This document shows, piece after piece, positions 1 to 5,091 of a stretch of 5,091 bases of DNA. The position numbers were made by a program, and so were the translations under genes. Under the pieces are notes generated by a model. That model was given only the letters and a program-made list of their open reading frames with translations, was not told the origin of the DNA and did not search any database. This DNA comes from Phycisphaerae bacterium (GTDB lineage Bacteria; Planctomycetota; Phycisphaerae; Phycisphaerales; SM1A02), in assembly GCA_016873375.1 (NCBI GenBank), contig VGXJ01000150.1, forward strand, positions 1-5,091. Reading direction: 5' to 3'. Position 1 is the stretch's first letter; each line of letters starts with the position of its first letter.

Positions 1-195
1 GTCCAGCTTCTCGAGCCACTTGACGGACACGGGTGGCAGGCTGACCGGTTGTGCGTTGGGCTTCGATGCAGGGGCATCGGCAGGGCCGCTCGGAGCGGCA
101 GGCGGCTGCTTGGCCGGCGGTGCGGCGGGCGGCACGATGTCATCGGGTGCCGCGGCGACCAAGGAGAGCACGATGCAGGCTGCAAGGCGGAGCAT
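1..195 (-). CDS. Exported Pro/Ala-rich protein, N-terminal fragment
   Basis: This is the first 65 codons of a protein that continues beyond the left window edge. It starts at an ATG at 195. Residues 1-16 look like a signal peptide: a short n-region (MLR) with one arginine, then a hydrophobic stretch (LAACIVLSLVAAA), with probable cleavage near residues 15-16. Residues 17-55 are a low-complexity stretch rich in Pro, Ala and Lys/Gln, typical of a flexible linker after export. The visible end (VSVKWLEKLD) may begin a folded domain, but too little is present to name a family. It lies 19 nt downstream of the panC stop on the same strand, so it is probably the next gene of the same operon. There is no obvious Shine-Dalgarno sequence. 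The function is unknown; export is inferred from the signal peptide only. Confidence 0.72.
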   Translation of the reverse strand, partial: MLRLAACIVLSLVAAAPDDIVPPAAPPAKQPPAAPSGPADAPASKPNAQPVSLPPVSVKWLEKLD

Positions 196-209
196 GCCGT
201 AATGGTAGC

Positions 210-222
210 GGCGCTCAGCGCC
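210..222 (-). other. Short perfect inverted repeat with the panC stop codon in its loop
   Basis: The sequence GGCGCTCAGCGCC is a perfect inverted repeat. Read on the minus strand it gives a 5-bp GC-only stem (GGCGC/GCGCC) whose 3-nt loop is the TGA stop of panC. No T-run follows, so it does not look like an intrinsic terminator, and the next gene starts only 15 nt after it. It could be a small RNA hairpin affecting termination or reinitiation, or chance in GC-rich DNA. Confidence 0.3.
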
Positions 223-1063
223 AGATCGGAAGCGCCATCGTGTCGATCAACCTGACGTTGCCGAGTTTCGCCGCGATCAAGCCGCGCGTGGGGGCTTCGA
301 ACCCGTGCACCGGCATGAGCGACTGCGCACTGCGCACCACGGCGTACTGCACCTCAAGTCCGTGCTCTTCGAGCGTGCCGTGCATGAGCGCCTCGGCGGT
401 CCCGGGATGCTGCGCGGCACAGGCGACTTGCAGCGCACGGCTGAGTCCGCGGGCAGCCTCGATCTGCCCCGGCTCGAGGTAACGATTCCGGCTGCTCATC
501 GCCAGGCCGTTGTCTTCCCGCACCGTCGGCTCCGGCACGATCCGCAGGCCATCAAAGCGCGTGGGGTGCATCTCGACCATGTCCGTGATCACACGAAGCT
601 GTTGCCAGTCTTTCTCGCCGAAGTGCGCCACGGCGGGCCGCACGAGTTCGAAGAGCCGCGAGACCACCTGCACCACGCCTGCGAAGTGGCCCGGTCGGCA
701 GGCATCCTCGAGTCCTGGCTGCGTCGCCACGGCGGGCAACGACAGGTGCGCGGCGTCCTCGCGCGCCGCGTCGATCCCGCGCGGATAGATCGTCTCGATT
801 GCGGGCAGGAACACGGCAGCGGCACCCGCGGCCGCACAGGTCACGAGGTCGGCCTCGAGCGTGCGCGGATAGCGCGCGTAGTCCTCGCTCGGTCCGAACT
901 GCGTCGGGTTCACGAAGATGCTCACGACGACGGGTCGACTGCCCCGTGCGGCCGATCGGATCAACGAGGCGTGGCCCTCGTGCAAGGCACCCATCGTGGG
1001 CACGAAGGCGCAGCCCGACCAGGGTGCAAGCGACGAGGCCTCTTCGATGAGGTCCGGCCTCAT
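215..1063 (-). CDS. panC: Pantothenate synthetase (pantoate--beta-alanine ligase)
   Basis: PanC condenses D-pantoate with beta-alanine using ATP, via a pantoyl-adenylate, to give pantothenate in the cytoplasm, the last step before CoA synthesis. The 282-residue product matches the usual family length of about 280. Visible family motifs in order are PTMGALHEGH at 22-31 (the HIGH-type ATP-binding motif), FVNPTQF at 50-56 (its Gln is in the pantoate pocket in known structures), HFAGV at 126-130, FGEKDWQQL at 148-156, and PTVRED at 179-184 followed by GLAMSSRN at 186-193 (the KMSKS-like loop). All key residues appear present. An open frame continues upstream to 1480, but ATG 1063 is chosen because the N-terminus then fits the family and a GGAG lies 6 nt before it. 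The start overlaps the stop of the upstream membrane protein gene as ATGA, which suggests translational coupling. The N-terminus before the HIGH motif is a few residues shorter than in E. coli PanC. Confidence 0.96.
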   Translation of the reverse strand: MRPDLIEEASSLAPWSGCAFVPTMGALHEGHASLIRSAARGSRPVVVSIFVNPTQFGPSEDYARYPRTLEADLVTCAAAGAAAVFLPAIETIYPRGIDAAREDAAHLSLPAVATQPGLEDACRPGHFAGVVQVVSRLFELVRPAVAHFGEKDWQQLRVITDMVEMHPTRFDGLRIVPEPTVREDNGLAMSSRNRYLEPGQIEAARGLSRALQVACAAQHPGTAEALMHGTLEEHGLEVQYAVVRSAQSLMPVHGFEAPTRGLIAAKLGNVRLIDTMALPIWR

Positions 1064-2238
1064 TCCGCGCTCCGGGTCGATGGACGCGACGCATCGATGA
1101 GAGCGATCAGCATCACGCCCGCCGGCCAGAGCAGCCACCAGGCGCTGTCCTGCAGGAAGCCGAGCTCCGCGCCCATGCTTGCAAGCACCACGGCGACCAC
1201 ACACTTGCCGAAGCTCCAGCCTGCGCGCGCAGCGAGCACGAGCACGGGGAAGACCACCCCGTACATCGCCAGCCAGCGCAGGTAGCCCGTTTCGCCCGGG
1301 AAATACCACGCGAAGGGCGATTCCGGTCCGAGCGCCTGCACCGCGATGCCAAGCGCAGCGATCACGCCGACCATCACGAGGGCGCGCAGCGCACTGTCTC
1401 CCACCTGGGATCCGACGCATACAAGCCCCGGTCCGTGCTCCTTGCGGACATCGAGCGCCCCGCGTTGCACGACGCCGCACAGTTCACGCAGGTGCGCCAG
1501 TGCGGTGAAGGGAACCTGCACGCACCAGACGCAGAGCATGGCCGCACCGGGAGCGGCAGCCGTGCCATCCCATTGCATGGCCACGCCAACGATGGTCAGG
1601 CCGAACGCGATGCCAAAGACCGCGAAGGCCCTCGGCGACTCCACCGACTGCCGCGCTCGATGGAATGTCAGGTCAAGGGCGGGGCAAGCCAGGAAGCCAG
1701 CGATGATGACGGGCGCCGCCAGGAGGAGATCCCGCCGCGGCAGCGTGCCCTCGCTCGGCCACTCACCCATCGGACTGACGGGTACCTGCCAGAGCAGCAC
1801 GATCGAACCGATCGTGGCCACGCACGCCACCGCAATCCATGCTGCGTCCCTGCGCCACCATGTGCCCAGCGTGGCCACGGTCGCCAGCCCGAGCGCGAGT
1901 GCGGTCATCATGCCGGCGCCGGTCGCACAACCAGGCTCATCGACGAAGCCTGCCGCCGCGGGCAGCATCCAGACAAGGAACGCCACCTGGTATGCGACCG
2001 TCACGGCGCTGAAGCCAGCCATCAGCTTCTGGTGTCGGACGCAGAAGGCTCGGCTCGACTCCGGCGTGAACCACCAGCCGAAGAGCGTGCAGCCCAGCAC
2101 GTTCGGCACCAGAAAGAGCCAGAAGCCCGGCCAACCATGCAGCCGCAGCATGAGGAAGGGGAGGAAGGTGCCGATGCACCAGGTCCAGCTGCTGGCGCAG
2201 AAGAGTCCCCAGCCAAGATCGCGCAGGAAGCGTGCCAT
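1060..2238 (-). CDS. Polytopic membrane protein of unknown function
   Basis: The product is 392 residues, strongly hydrophobic, with about 11-12 apparent membrane segments, roughly at 10-31, 37-57, 72-95, 107-126, 133-152, 170-188, 204-222, 230-250, 283-303, 319-337, 345-362 and 366-382. I do not recognise a characterised family. Distinctive stretches are the Trp/Cys-rich first helix (WGLFCASSWTWCIG, 10-23), FLVPNVLG at 42-49, and CPALDLTFHRARQ at 185-197, which puts charged residues just after a membrane segment. The helix count and the Asn/Gly-rich second segment resemble secondary transporters, possibly of the sodium/solute symporter type, but no transporter signature is clear. The frame is open upstream to 2370, but ATG 2238 lies 7 nt after the preceding gene's stop and begins directly before the first helix, so it is the likely start. 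No clear Shine-Dalgarno is seen, so translation may depend on the upstream gene. The 3' end overlaps the panC start by 4 nt. Confidence 0.85.
   Translation of the reverse strand: MARFLRDLGWGLFCASSWTWCIGTFLPFLMLRLHGWPGFWLFLVPNVLGCTLFGWWFTPESSRAFCVRHQKLMAGFSAVTVAYQVAFLVWMLPAAAGFVDEPGCATGAGMMTALALGLATVATLGTWWRRDAAWIAVACVATIGSIVLLWQVPVSPMGEWPSEGTLPRRDLLLAAPVIIAGFLACPALDLTFHRARQSVESPRAFAVFGIAFGLTIVGVAMQWDGTAAAPGAAMLCVWCVQVPFTALAHLRELCGVVQRGALDVRKEHGPGLVCVGSQVGDSALRALVMVGVIAALGIAVQALGPESPFAWYFPGETGYLRWLAMYGVVFPVLVLAARAGWSFGKCVVAVVLASMGAELGFLQDSAWWLLWPAGVMLIALIDASRPSTRSAE
1070..1073 (-). promoter_or_regulatory. Ribosome binding site of panC
   Basis: The minus-strand sequence GGAG stands 6 nt before the ATG at 1063, inside the end of the membrane protein gene. 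It supports the internal ATG as the panC start rather than any upstream start in the longer open frame. Confidence 0.6.
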
Positions 2239-2245
2239 GCCGTGG

Positions 2246-2527
2246 TCAGTCCGCGCTGATGGTGTCGGGACCGCTGCCGGCGGTACGCCGGTATCGACCG
2301 TCGCCGTCCTTTTCGAACTTGGCGAAGCCGAGCCGCTTGAGGTTGCTGTCGCCGAAGCGCTGCGTATCACTGTTGGTGGTGAACTGCGGAGGCACAGGAA
2401 CCCTTCGTACGGGCAACCCGGATTCCGGGTGATGCTCGAGGGCTGGTTCGCTCATGCGCTGAAACACCTCGAAGTGCTCACCATCGGAGCCGTCGGGCAT
2501 CACGACTGCGTAGAGGTATGTCGGCAT
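2246..2527 (-). CDS. Small FmdB-like (degenerate zinc-ribbon) protein without cysteines
   Basis: This 93-residue protein begins MPTYLYAVV and continues HFEVFQRMSEPALEHHPESG (18-37) and PVRRV (39-43). That is the layout of the FmdB/CxxC_CXXC zinc-ribbon family (MPTYEYRC..CG, FEVFQSMS, C..CG, PVRR). Both cysteine pairs are absent: the first knuckle is replaced by VVMPDGSDGE and the second by HHPESG, and the whole protein has no cysteine. The C-terminal half (about 50-93) carries a second conserved-looking block, LKRLGFAKFEKDGDG then TAGSGPDTIS, which may be a separate motif. The start is supported by an AGGA 8 nt upstream. It sits 18 nt after the isomerase gene and 7 nt before the membrane protein gene. 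The role is unknown; canonical members are often annotated as regulators on weak evidence, and loss of the ligands argues against zinc binding by the usual knuckles. Confidence 0.8.
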   Translation of the reverse strand: MPTYLYAVVMPDGSDGEHFEVFQRMSEPALEHHPESGLPVRRVPVPPQFTTNSDTQRFGDSNLKRLGFAKFEKDGDGRYRRTAGSGPDTISAD

Positions 2528-2535
2528 GGCGTCGA

Positions 2536-2539
2536 TCCT
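2536..2539 (-). promoter_or_regulatory. Ribosome binding site of the FmdB-like gene
   Basis: The minus-strand sequence AGGA lies 8 nt before the ATG at 2527, in the 18-nt gap after the isomerase stop and just beyond it. It is the clearest evidence that this small gene is translated on its own signal. Confidence 0.5.
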
Positions 2540-2545
2540 ACGCGT

Positions 2546-3382
2546 TCAATCGACTTCCGCGCCGCACCACGACCGAAGCCGATCCATCGCCACACGAACG
2601 TCACCGGCTCGAGCCGCCCCGGCTTCGCGTTCGATCACCAGATCGAGCGGGCGATCAAGATCAAGGAGGGAACCGATGAAGGCGGGCCACGCCACCGCAC
2701 CCGTACCTACCTGCACCTCCTGGCCCCACGCACCCGATCGCGGTGCGGGCACCGCATCCTTGATGTGGACCTGCCGGATCCATGGACCGAGCGTGCGCAC
2801 GGCCGCGACCGGATCACCCATGCCGTAAAGGATCATGTTGGCGGGATCGAAGTTCACCCCGACGGCAGGATGGTCGATCTCGCGCAGGGCGTCGGCGAGG
2901 GTCGTTGCCGACTCCTGTCCGGTCTCGAAGGCCACGGACACGCCTGCCGCCTGGAAGAGATCGGCCACCTCATGCAGGCGCGCGACCATCATCGCTCGCT
3001 CCTGCCCGGCCTCGTGCGGGATGAAGCCGGCGTGGAAGGTCACCAGCCCGATCGACTCGCGACCGGCAAGCGCCGCCACGCTCGCCGCGAGCGATCGTGT
3101 CGCGGGCCATGTCGCATCGGGGCGGACCCCGCCGGTGCGCGCGATCGAGTCGAGCGTGGTGTAGTCCTCGCCGACGGTGGCCAGCATGCCGCTGGCGATC
3201 GTCAGCCCGCGAGCTCGCAGCACGCCCACCGCATCGCGCCACGCAGGCGTCTCCACGCACGGGACCAAGGCAAGCTGCACGCGCGTGAGGCCGATGGGGG
3301 CGAGCAGGTCCATGAGGTGCTCTGGGCGCTCGGGCCGCAGGCTCCAGCTGCACACTCCAACTCGGAATCGCGGCAGTTGCAT
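2546..3382 (-). CDS. Sugar phosphate isomerase/epimerase-type TIM barrel protein
   Basis: The 278-residue product fits the xylose isomerase-like TIM-barrel superfamily (AP endonuclease family 2), whose members are metal-dependent sugar isomerases, epimerases and related enzymes, usually cytoplasmic. The first strand is VGVCSWSL (8-15). The expected metal ligands are visible at the ends of the barrel strands: Glu153 in VAFETGQE, Asp179 in GVNFDPANM, His206 in IRQVHIKDA, and Glu251 in LVIERE. Their order and spacing resemble those of tagatose 3-epimerase-type enzymes. WGQEVQVGTG (219-228) is the usual loop before the last strands. There is no signal peptide, and the length is normal for the family. 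The substrate cannot be read from the sequence. It is the first gene of the minus-strand operon, starting at ATG 3382 with only a weak ribosome binding site. Inosose dehydratase or hydroxypyruvate isomerase activity cannot be excluded. Confidence 0.88.
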   Translation of the reverse strand: MQLPRFRVGVCSWSLRPERPEHLMDLLAPIGLTRVQLALVPCVETPAWRDAVGVLRARGLTIASGMLATVGEDYTTLDSIARTGGVRPDATWPATRSLAASVAALAGRESIGLVTFHAGFIPHEAGQERAMMVARLHEVADLFQAAGVSVAFETGQESATTLADALREIDHPAVGVNFDPANMILYGMGDPVAAVRTLGPWIRQVHIKDAVPAPRSGAWGQEVQVGTGAVAWPAFIGSLLDLDRPLDLVIEREAGAARAGDVRVAMDRLRSWCGAEVD

Positions 3383-3430
3383 GGACCGTCGATGCTACTA
3401 TTGCCGACTTCCCCCGAAGGGCCTCTCCGC
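3383..3430. promoter_or_regulatory. Compact divergent intergenic region with probable promoter(s)
   Basis: These 48 nt separate the minus-strand operon from the plus-strand hotdog/ligA pair, so promoters for both arms probably lie here or extend into the genes. On the plus strand TACTAT at 3396-3401 is a good -10-like hexamer, placing a start near 3408, but no convincing -35 is seen 16-18 nt upstream. On the minus strand TAGCAT (complement of 3392-3397) is a weaker -10 candidate and would give a nearly leaderless message. The two candidates overlap, so the two arms could compete for polymerase. No operator or regulator gene is identified. Confidence 0.4.
3416..3421 (+). promoter_or_regulatory. 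Ribosome binding site deciding the GTG start of the hotdog gene
   Basis: GAAGGG ends 9 nt before the GTG at 3431. The alternative upstream ATG at 3392 has no such signal and would lie within the divergent promoter region, so this site favours the GTG. Confidence 0.5.
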
Positions 3431-4042
3431 GTGACGACCGCACCCACCAATCAGCCCATCACCCAACAGCCGCGTCGATCGTGGCTTGAGCGGGCCGAGT
3501 CGTGGCTGAGCCGGATGAGCACGAAGAACAACTTCTGGCACCGCCTCTGCTCAATGGTGTGGCTGCCCTATGCCTTCACGAGCGGCATCAGCATGAAGCG
3601 CCTCGACAAGGACCGCTTCACCGCCGTGCTGCCGTTCAGCCGCGTCAACCGCAACTGGTACAACGCGATGGCCGGAGCTGCACTCCTGGGCAACAGCGAG
3701 GTCGCCGGCGGCATGTACCTCTTCGGCGAGTGTGGCGGCGACTACGTCGTCGTCTGCAAGGAGATGAAGTACCGGTTCCTGCGGCCATGCCTGGGCCCGG
3801 CCGTCTACCGCGTGGTGAACAGCGACGATGTCAAGGCCCTGATCAAGGCCGGCGGAGAGTTCAATGTCAACCTGGAAATGGAGATCGCCCAGCTCGTGGG
3901 CGGCAAGGACGGTGACCGCAAGGTCGGCCAGTGCGACATCACCTTCCACTGCACCCCGAAGTCCATGATCAAGGCCAAGGCCAGCCGATTGAAGGCCCTC
4001 GAAGCCGCTCGCGCCATGCGTGACGCCGGCACATCGGCCTGA
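3431..4042 (+). CDS. DUF4442-type hotdog-fold (thioesterase-like) protein
   Basis: With the GTG start the product is 203 residues. The central part matches the pattern of DUF4442 / PaaI-like hotdog proteins, which are related to acyl-CoA thioesterases: an amphipathic lead helix (about 18-45), a first strand region (about 53-69), VNRNWYNAMAGAALLGNSE (72-90) covering the long hotdog helix where thioesterases have H/N-x-x-T-x-x-G-G-A, then GDYVVVCKEMKYRFLRP (103-119), the typical strand pair ending in FLRP. A further strand (CDITFHC) follows, and the C-terminus is a basic/Ala-rich helix. A catalytic Asp/Glu is not obvious; Glu90 is a candidate. Thioesterase activity is inferred from the family only. 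The GTG at 3431 is preferred over ATG 3392 because of the GAAGGG signal; ATG 3515 is also possible. ligA follows after 36 nt with no terminator between, so the two may be cotranscribed. Confidence 0.8.
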   Translation: MTTAPTNQPITQQPRRSWLERAESWLSRMSTKNNFWHRLCSMVWLPYAFTSGISMKRLDKDRFTAVLPFSRVNRNWYNAMAGAALLGNSEVAGGMYLFGECGGDYVVVCKEMKYRFLRPCLGPAVYRVVNSDDVKALIKAGGEFNVNLEMEIAQLVGGKDGDRKVGQCDITFHCTPKSMIKAKASRLKALEAARAMRDAGTSA

Positions 4043-4078
4043 TCCACCACGCTCATCCGCGCTCCGTACGATCTCGGC

Positions 4079-5091
4079 GTGCACCCCCGCATCGCCGAAC
4101 TCCGTGAGCTCCTGCACCGGGCGAACACCGCGTACTACGCCGATGCAGCGCCCTTCATGTCCGACGGCGAGTACGACCGACTGCTGGCCGAGCTGGCGGC
4201 ACTCGAGGCCGATCATGGCTGCGACGACCCCAACAGCCCCACGCAGCGGCTCGGGGATGCCGCATCCGGCTTCGCCAAGGTTGCGCATGCGGTACCGATG
4301 CTCTCGATCGAGAACACCTACACGCTCGATGAGTTCGGCGCCTGGCATGCGCGCTGCACGGCGGCGCTCGGCAGGGAGCCTGTCCTCGTGTGCGAGCCCA
4401 AGGTCGACGGCGTGGCAATCAGCCTTCGCTATGAACGCGGGGCGCTCATCCGTGCAGTGACGCGCGGCGATGGCGAGCAGGGCGACGAGGTCACCGGCAA
4501 CGCGCGCGCCATTCGAGCCATCCCGACGCAGCTCCGCGGCGACTGCCCGGGCGTGCTTGAGGTTCGTGGCGAGATCTTCATGCCCAACGAGAGCTTCGAG
4601 CGCATCAACGCCGAGCGCGTACAAGCCGGGGAGGAACTCTTCGCCAACGCGCGCAACGCCACCGCGGGCACCCTCAAGAACCGCGACCCTCGGCTCGTGG
4701 CCTCGCGTCGGCTGTCGTTCGTCGCGCATGGTCGCGGCGCGTGCGAAGGCGACCCCTCAAGCGGACACTGGGAATTCCTGTCGAATCTTCGGGCCTGGGG
4801 CGTGCCCACCAACGATGGCGCCTCACGCTGCTCAAGCGCTGCCGAGGCTCGCGATCGCATCGAGTCGTTCAGGGACCGCCGTGCGGGGCTCCCGTACGGC
4901 GTCGATGGCATGGTGGTCCGCGTCGATGCCTTTGCCCAGCAGGCCGAGCTTGGTGCCGCGAGCAAGGCGCCACGCTGGATCATCGCGTTCAAGTATCCGG
5001 CCGAGCGCCGCGAGACCCGGCTCTTGCGCGTCGATTGGCAGGTCGGCAAGGGCGGCACGCTCACGCCGCGAGCGACGATGGCGCCGGTCTT
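4079..5091 (+). CDS. ligA: NAD-dependent DNA ligase, N-terminal half
   Basis: LigA seals nicks in duplex DNA using NAD+ and is essential for replication and repair in bacteria. The window holds 337 codons of a protein usually near 670 residues; the right edge cuts it. Domain Ia is at about 5-95 (NTAYY, SDGEYD, SPTQRLG, HAVPMLS). The adenylation domain follows: CEPKVDG at 105-111 with the nucleotidylated Lys108, TRGDGEQGDEVTGN, VRGEIFMP at 162-169, ANARNATAGTLKNRDP, YGVDGMVV at 273-280 and AFKYPAE at 303-309. The OB fold begins at WQVGKGGTLTP (about 320-330). The zinc finger, helix-hairpin-helix and BRCT domains lie outside. The start is taken as GTG 4079, the only usable start between the in-frame stop at 4040 and the conserved region, although no clear Shine-Dalgarno precedes it. 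The OB motif reads VGKGG where many LigA proteins have VGRTG. Confidence 0.96.
   Translation, partial: MHPRIAELRELLHRANTAYYADAAPFMSDGEYDRLLAELAALEADHGCDDPNSPTQRLGDAASGFAKVAHAVPMLSIENTYTLDEFGAWHARCTAALGREPVLVCEPKVDGVAISLRYERGALIRAVTRGDGEQGDEVTGNARAIRAIPTQLRGDCPGVLEVRGEIFMPNESFERINAERVQAGEELFANARNATAGTLKNRDPRLVASRRLSFVAHGRGACEGDPSSGHWEFLSNLRAWGVPTNDGASRCSSAAEARDRIESFRDRRAGLPYGVDGMVVRVDAFAQQAELGAASKAPRWIIAFKYPAERRETRLLRVDWQVGKGGTLTPRATMAPV

Noticed and set aside
175..195. Lipobox (LAAC) in the exported protein
   Set aside because: The cysteine is residue 7, leaving too short an n- and h-region for a lipoprotein signal; a normal signal peptidase I site near residue 15 fits better.
1064..1480. 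Upstream extension of panC to an ATG at 1480
   Set aside because: The extra 139 residues are Arg/Ala/Gly-rich with no PanC homology and lie inside the membrane protein gene; ATG 1063 has a ribosome binding site and gives the normal family length.
2239..2370. N-terminal extension of the membrane protein to an ATG at 2370
   Set aside because: The extra 44 residues are Ser/Thr/Pro-rich and overlap the FmdB-like gene in another frame; the first membrane helix starts just after ATG 2238.
1346..3391. Very long plus-strand open frame running antisense to three genes and into the hotdog gene
   Set aside because: The translated product upstream of about 3392 is low-complexity, basic and without family motifs, while the opposite strand encodes recognisable proteins. 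Long antisense open frames are expected in GC-rich DNA.
3392..3430. Upstream ATG start for the hotdog protein
   Set aside because: It has no ribosome binding site, adds 13 residues without family resemblance and would begin within the likely promoter. It is kept only as an alternative.
4043..4078. Terminator between the hotdog gene and ligA
   Set aside because: The 36-nt gap has no stable hairpin followed by a T-run.
3551..4729. Long minus-strand frame antisense to the hotdog and ligA genes
   Set aside because: It has no family motifs, and the plus strand encodes clear LigA and hotdog motifs across the same bases.

Overview
This is a GC-rich bacterial window (strongly G/C at third codon positions, judged by eye) holding seven protein-coding genes and almost no non-coding space. 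No RNA genes, insertion sequences, CRISPR arrays or large repeats are visible. The organism is probably a planctomycete-like bacterium. That is a tentative reading, based on the cysteine-free FmdB-like protein with its 'HHPE' motif, the polytopic membrane protein with a 'CPALDLTFHRARQ' motif, and the overall composition. I could not run a search to confirm it.

The layout is two divergent arms that start from a very short intergenic stretch at about 3383-3430. The left arm (minus strand, read from 3382 down to 1) holds five tightly packed genes: a sugar phosphate isomerase/epimerase-type TIM barrel, a small FmdB-like protein without cysteines, a 392-residue multi-pass membrane protein of unknown function, pantothenate synthetase (panC), and the N-terminal part of an exported Pro/Ala-rich protein cut by the window edge. 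The gaps are 18 and 7 nt, then a 4-nt ATGA overlap, then 19 nt, so they look like one operon. The right arm (plus strand) holds a DUF4442-type hotdog-fold (thioesterase-like) protein, followed 36 nt later by the first half of NAD-dependent DNA ligase (ligA), which runs off the right end. Both genes appear to use GTG starts.

Two genes have firmly assigned core functions: panC joins pantoate and beta-alanine to make pantothenate, the CoA precursor, and ligA seals nicks during replication and repair. The others are assigned only to families. I see no clear single pathway: the membrane protein coupled to panC could have a transport role, and the hotdog protein could act on acyl-CoA, but both are inference. 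I found no evidence of a novel defence, mobile or regulatory system. The points most worth a second look are the zinc ribbon-like protein that lacks its metal ligands, the unknown membrane protein translationally coupled to panC, and the compact divergent control region.
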